Positions 59,740 to 64,000 of a DNA stretch of 64,000 bases are shown here, piece by piece. Every line of letters starts with the position of its first letter. The first letter of the stretch is position 1. The notes beneath the pieces are model-generated. The model was not told the DNA's origin. It was given only the letters and a program-made list of their open reading frames with translations, and did not search any database. The position numbers and the translations under genes are program-made. The stretch spans positions 20,133,489 through 20,197,488 of the forward strand of contig OX344756.2 of assembly GCA_947034885.2 (NCBI GenBank), written 5' to 3'. The DNA comes from Thuidium tamariscinum (Eukaryota; Streptophyta; Bryopsida; Hypnales; Thuidiaceae).

Positions 59740-60233
59740 AAGTATTCACTCCAACTTCCCCATTCACTTAGCCCTTCCTTCATTAATGAATGGGGAAGTA
59801 TAATTGTACTTCCCCATCATTAATTCATTTTTTAAATTTTATTCCCAACTCCCACACTTAGCATTGAATCACCCCATTCACCCAACCTTAATGAATGGGG
59901 AAGTCATTGACTTCCCCATTTTTTTTTATTCCTTCCACCACTTGATTGAATCACCCAAGTGTCACCTCACAAGACCCTAACTAGGGTTTAGGGTTTGTGG
60001 TGGAGACCCTAAATCCTTTCACCCTTCCCCATTTTTATTTATTTATTTATTTTACACCAACACATTCATTCCCCATTTTTTTATTTTACTCCAACTTCCC
60101 CATTCACTTAGCCCTTCCTTCATTAATGAATGGGGAAGTATAATTGTACTTCCCCATCATTAATTCATTTATTTATTTTTATTCCCAACTCCCACACTTA
60201 GCATTGAATCACCCCATTCACCCAACCTTAATG
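59740..60233. repeat. Tandem hairpin repeat, right arm, outer unit truncated
   Basis: Complement of the 11840-12330 array. Unit B is present, but unit A stops at CCTTAATG (60226-60233), where unrelated DNA begins. It is more diverged from the left than the rest of the arm, for example GCGG to GTGG near 60000 and microsatellite length changes. Confidence 0.75.
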
Positions 60234-60737
60234 CAACGATGCTGGCGTGCAAGCTTGGAGTGGTGAGCCTGTGAGCTGCGAGCGTGGAGCCTGTGAGCCT
60301 GGAAACCAAAAAAATTGAAAATTTTTTGAAATTTTTTTTTTCCCATTTTTTTGGTTGAAAAGTTGGTTTTTTTACGGAAAATAGTGAAAATATGACCTAT
60401 GACCGTGTCACCTATAACCGTGGTTTAGGTGAAATGTTATATTTTTGAGTTTAACTTTTATTCGCTAAAGGGTGAGGCCTTTCAAGGTTTAGGGGAAAAT
60501 TTTCAGCATGTAGTTTATCCATTATCTACAAAACTAGCAAGGGATTTATAAGAAAAAATGTTGTATTGATGCATCTCAATTTAATTCAACAAATTTTTTG
60601 ATAAAACATTCTGTGACACTTTGTGAATGCATTAATAGTTTTGAATACTTTTGTAATACGAGAGAATTCACTCCAAATGGCAATCATAATATATATTTAT
60701 AAATGCAATTGAAGTACATAAACATATCTAGCCATGC
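60234..60737. other. Unique flank of the right arm
   Basis: Starts CAACGATGCTGGCGTG, then small GAGCCTGTGAGC repeats (about 60265-60303). No gene. Lies downstream of the SWIM ORF. Confidence 0.35.
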
Positions 60738-61193
60738 CTATTCTGGAATTGCAATAATTCCTACTCGGAGTAGAAGTAGCTTCAACTCATTGAAGCTATA
60801 ACTTGGTGCATGAATGAATTTGTCTTCGTGGACATCCATCTTGCAAAAGTACCTATACAAATAGTACAAGTGCTTGCAATTCACGTACTGTTGACGACCA
60901 CCAATAGCTGAAACAGCCATGTTCACAAAATCTGGACATGTGCACGTTGGGAACATTCCTAGTGTTAGTAGTGTAACTCGATATGCATTCATGTTAGAAT
61001 CTAACCCTGTCTCAAGTACCACAATTGCACCAAGTCCAGGAAAAGGGAGTAATGTGACCTCCAAAATTTGTCCTCTGACATTCCTTGCACTTTCCCATTT
61101 ATTCCGTTGTTCTGTAGTTGGTGCATTTACCATCCTTCGAATGGTTCGATTGTTCTTGACTGTAGGATACGTGTCCGGTTTACAGCGCCTCTT
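60738..61193 (-). pseudogene. 5'-truncated SWIM zinc-finger ORF
   Basis: The ATG at 61133 gives 131 aa. The frame stays open about 20 codons further upstream (RCKPDTYPTVKNNRT), so the protein once began earlier. The C-terminal half has TCTCPDF followed by NCKHLYYLY, the CxC...CxH pattern of a SWIM zinc finger. In plants this domain is found in MULE/FAR1-type transposase proteins and some DNA-binding regulators. The frame is cut at 61194-61197, where the hairpin block begins, so the hairpin may have truncated it. It points away from the DGNHR gene. Confidence 0.6.
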
Positions 61194-61196
61194 TCA

Positions 61197-61363
61197 CAGC
61201 CATGACGTGGCCGGACCCCCTCACTTTTTGGCCCAGCTGGAATTTTTTTTGCTTGGTCAGCAAAAAAGGGGGTCCGGCCATGTCACGGCTGACTAGGCTC
61301 GGATCCGAGCCTAGTAAGTCGTGACGTGGCCGGACCCCCTTTTTTGCTGACCAAGCAAAAAAA
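61197..61363. repeat. Overlapping hairpins (95-bp and 120-bp inverted repeats)
   Basis: 61197-61291 has 24-bp inverted ends beginning CAGCCATGACGTGGCCGG, with two mismatches. 61244-61363 is a second inverted repeat of 43-bp arms with one mismatch (GTGACGTGGCCGGACCCCC then TTTTTTGCTGACCAAGC). It is centred on a perfect 24-bp palindrome at 61292-61315 (core GGATCC). The middle arm belongs to both, so the two hairpins exclude each other. No target duplication was recognised. Confidence 0.8.
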
Positions 61364-61667
61364 TTTGTCTTCCTAGAGTGATTTTTTTAAAGAAAAAGAC
61401 AATTCTAGGTAGTTTTAAGATAATTTTCTTTGAAAATCAAAAAATTGGTAAAATTTATAAAATTCTTATATCCTCTAGAGTTTTTTGTTTGATAAGACCT
61501 CAAAGTTTATATTTTAGGAGGGTTCAATTTCGCAATTCATTATTTGCCATTGCGAAACCTTTGTTTCTTTTTAAAAAACAATTTCAATCAAAATTCTTTG
61601 CATACTTCTCTCTTCTGGTAGTGGAAGCTAATATGAGGTATTGTTCTGTATTTTTTGTTTCAAACAG

Positions 61668-62144
61668 AGAGGTGATGGTGCAGGCTCATCTTCACCTGTA
61701 GTAGAGCCCCCAAGAGGCCCTATTGTTCATGAAGCAGGACCCTCATAGACTCCTACATCAAGGCGCCCAAGTAAGGAGGTCTCTAGTGATAAGGGGGAGG
61801 CAGGGGGACCAAACTTGGTAAGTTTTGGAGATGTCATGGATGCCGCTGAGCGTGCGGTAGATGCTTTCCAGAGCTCCGTGCTTAGTCGTGTCAGTGACCC
61901 AAATGCAGGAAGGCGAAGGCATGCCTTGAGGCTTGCTCAGATTGCTAGAAGAAAGGGATTTAGGTGTCTGTCTTCAGAGAGCTCAGAGACTGAGTATAGC
62001 TCTGAGTCGCAGGTCTCCATCACTGTTGATGGTCCACCACTGCAAGAGACATGTACTTGTGCTTGCAGTGGTCCTATAGGTCCACAGGTTCCAGTCTTCA
62101 TTCACCTCAGCTTAGATTCTGAGGAAGATGTAGAGATTGACTAG
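61668..62144 (+). pseudogene. Candidate upstream exon of unknown protein, interrupted by TAG
   Basis: After an acceptor-like TTTCAAACAG, a frame runs from 61668 to the stop at 62144 with one TAG at 61746-61748. It has a Pro/Ser-rich start, a helical stretch (VMDAAERAVDAFQSSVL) and a Ser/Glu-rich end. No family is recognised. Position and strand suggest it is an upstream exon or neighbour of the DGNHR gene. The junction to 62336 is not clear. Confidence 0.35.
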
Positions 62145-62335
62145 GTTCTGTTTTTCCAAAAAGTTTTATATTCAAATGGCACTATAAAGCCTTACATATT
62201 TCAAAATTAATGTTTTACTTATGTACTCTATCTTTTGAAAGTTTATCTCTTAATTCAACTTGAATTCTTCTTTGTATTTTTGTGTTATAAGGGTAGGCTT
62301 GTGGTCATACATTTATGGGTGTTTTATTATTGCAG

Positions 62336-63935
62336 ATGGAAGTGTCTCCAGTAGTTCTTTCCCAAGAAGAAATTATCATGGAAACCCAAAATATGGATGT
62401 TACAAGTCAACCCCCCATTGGTGTTGAAGCGAGGAGAGGAGTCATAAGTGAAGACGTGGTGGAGGAATTCATGGATGAAGATGACAAGGACCTGTTGGAG
62501 GATGACCTCCGCCAATATCACAAGGTAGACTCTATGAATACCATTGCAGGCTTGAGGATGAAGCCAGATCATCTGTTTCGGCTTCAAATTCCCTTGTGCC
62601 GGATGGTAGCGATGCCCATGGTAAGACCTACTTTGTCTTGCGATCTTGAATTGCTTGAACACGAATTTGCAAAGGGCTACCTCGACGAGGCAGCAGTTTT
62701 CTACGTCACAACCACAAATGAAGCCGGAGAAAGCTCCAAATTCACAGAGGAGGAGATAGAGAAATGGGGGCCTTTATGGAGAGAGAAGAATGAGATCTTT
62801 GAAGCCCACCTCCAATCTGTTCCCGAATTGAGTTTCTTGAAGAACTTGAAGTTCTTTGTGTGTGACGGGAATCACCGCCTGCTGTCATGGATGAATCATA
62901 TTTCCCGGCTGCACTCCAAGGACATAACTTGGCACTATGCAGTGGACTCAATTGTGTTGGAGACGAAGGGCAAAATCGAGGTAGCTATGCATGTCATGCA
63001 TGACATTAACAAATAAGTTGTTTACTTGAATTTTGTCTTTGAAGTTTTGTTTTATGTTTTTAGAAAGTTTTGAAACTATTTCATCTTCGCTTATATAATA
63101 TGTAATGCATATACTTATAAATCCTTATTGAATTTCAGGTCTACAAAGGGCTCACACGTGAAGACCAATTTGGTTCATACCCTTTATAGGGTTCAGAAGT
63201 ATGGGCTTTTACCCATAGAGCGCTTCAATGAAATGTTGAGGCCATCTAAGCTCAAACGCTGTTCTGCACAGAAATTGAGGAAGACGTGGTATTCTATGCC
63301 ACTTGAGGTCTTCACATCCTTTGTTTTTCGGGTATGAAATTATTGTGATTATTCTTCCTTTCAATACAATGTGTTTCAGTATGTTCATTTTTGTTCTTAA
63401 AGCTTTTGTTCACATTGATTGGCCTTGGAAATATGCAGCAAGAGATTTCTCAAGCCGCAGATGCTGCAGTATGAAAGTACAACGAGATCACGCCAGAGGA
63501 AAAGAAAACTGCGGAGGGACTTGCTCACGCTATGAGATCTACAACACATGAGAGGACTGGAAAACTCAATGTGAAGATGTCAAAATTGGCCGCCGTTGCT
63601 AATCCGGCTAATGAGCCCGACTTTTTAAAAGAGGTAACTACTTTGCATACTTCAAAAAATTAAGCAAATGGTCTATACCTTGAAAATTAGAAGTGTGAAT
63701 CTCACATCATTTTTTTCAGGTTGAGAAACACTGGACTACAAACGAGGTTCCCGAGATGACTCTCGAGAAACTCCAAATGGTTGCAACATGCAATACAACG
63801 GCAGCTCACAAGATCAAATTCTTGCAGTGGTGGAACTTTTCTATTCCCTCACGTGATGCAAGGCGTTTCCCACCTAGGCCAGTGTCTGAGCTACTACTTG
63901 GACCATTTCTAAACCGTTGTGTTTGGTATGCTGGG
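62336..63935 (+). pseudogene. Decayed multi-exon gene with DGNHR motif, runs off the window
   Basis: Exons are 62336-63012, 63139-63331, 63439-63633 and 63720-63935, followed by GTAAGT. All acceptors are AG and the phases fit. Exon 1 has CDGNHRLLSWMNHI (about residues 182-195). DGNHR occurs in ParB/sulfiredoxin-like folds, but the rest is not recognised. Later exons carry KTNLVHTLYRVQKYG, PEEKKTAEGLAHAMRSTTHERTGKL and WWNFSIPSRDARRFP. Two lesions are visible. The first donor reads ATAAGTTG where GTAAGTTG would restore phase, and TGA at 63472-63474 interrupts exon 3. Both are C-to-T or G-to-A type changes. The function of the family is unknown to me. Confidence 0.6.
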
Positions 63936-64000
63936 GTAAGTAACTTACTTTGAAGTTTGTTTTCAAGTTTAACAATTTCTGTATTTGATGTTTATAATAA

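Larger units (their letters stand above)
42452..60233 (-). repeat. Right arm of the 17.8-kb inverted repeat (derived copy)
   Basis: Reverse complement of 11840-29618. Its inner edge (42452, CAATGGTG) cuts the MITE that is whole on the left. Its outer edge (60233) cuts tandem unit A. Non-homologous sequence begins immediately beyond both edges. The sequence TGCAA occurs at both junctions (42450-42454 and 60232-60236). Substitutions seen against the left arm include CCG-to-TCG changes at the 15.31-kb and 15.63-kb positions (left-arm coordinates). Confidence 0.93.

Noticed and set aside
11840..60233. The whole structure as one transposon with 17.8-kb terminal inverted repeats
   Set aside because: The left arm is continuous with its own repeats beyond both edges and the right arm is cut at both, which fits a later inverted copy better than matched transposon ends.

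Overview
The window is nuclear DNA of a land plant. The evidence is a Ty3/gypsy retrotransposon of Tat/Athila type primed by a tRNA-Asp-like site, a plant SUVH-type SRA domain fragment, an intron-bearing fragment of an organelle-type (bacterial type IA) DNA topoisomerase I, a CACTA element with a 3-bp target duplication, and a plant-style hAT transposase. The species cannot be resolved. Almost everything here is mobile or captured DNA; no ordinary intact host gene was recognised.

Layout. Positions 1-2000 are a GC-rich, CCGGAT-rich block with a broken ORF of unknown origin. Positions 2003-11558 hold a minus-strand gypsy element with two extra small ORFs before gag, a stop between gag and pol, a frameshift in RT, a long 5' LTR and no 3' LTR. 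From 11840 to 60233 the window is one giant inverted structure: a left arm (11840-29618), a unique 12.8-kb spacer (29619-42451) and a right arm (42452-60233). Paired coordinates sum to exactly 72,070 from 13.1 to 29.6 kb, so there is no net indel over about 16.5 kb. Each arm carries, outside to inside: a tandem hairpin repeat, a SUVH/SRA fragment, a 161-aa ORF on the opposite strand, a kinase-like reading frame with one in-frame TAG, a Pack-CACTA element carrying topoisomerase I exons, and TTAA-flanked MITEs. The spacer carries an intact 475-aa coiled-coil ORF and an intact 1079-aa hAT-type transposase.

The most unusual feature is a degenerate GC-rich array of the 13-mer ACCCGmRGTCGCC. It occurs five times in the left arm and spacer, always in the same orientation. 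Three copies lie directly upstream of the three large ORFs (kinase-like, coiled-coil, hAT transposase), and one lies before a 62-aa ORF. Sequence flanking the arrays is also shared: 15.73 with 30.46 kb, and 24.2/25.1 with 30.1 kb. This suggests a multi-gene mobile unit whose genes share one promoter or transposase-binding module. The grouping is inference.

The left arm is continuous with its own repeat units at both edges, while the right arm cuts the same units at both edges. The right arm therefore looks like an inverted copy of the left, inserted at a site where TGCAA occurs at both junctions. Beyond it (60234-64000) lie a truncated SWIM zinc-finger ORF, a 167-bp block of overlapping hairpins, and a decayed multi-exon gene with a DGNHR motif that runs off the right edge.
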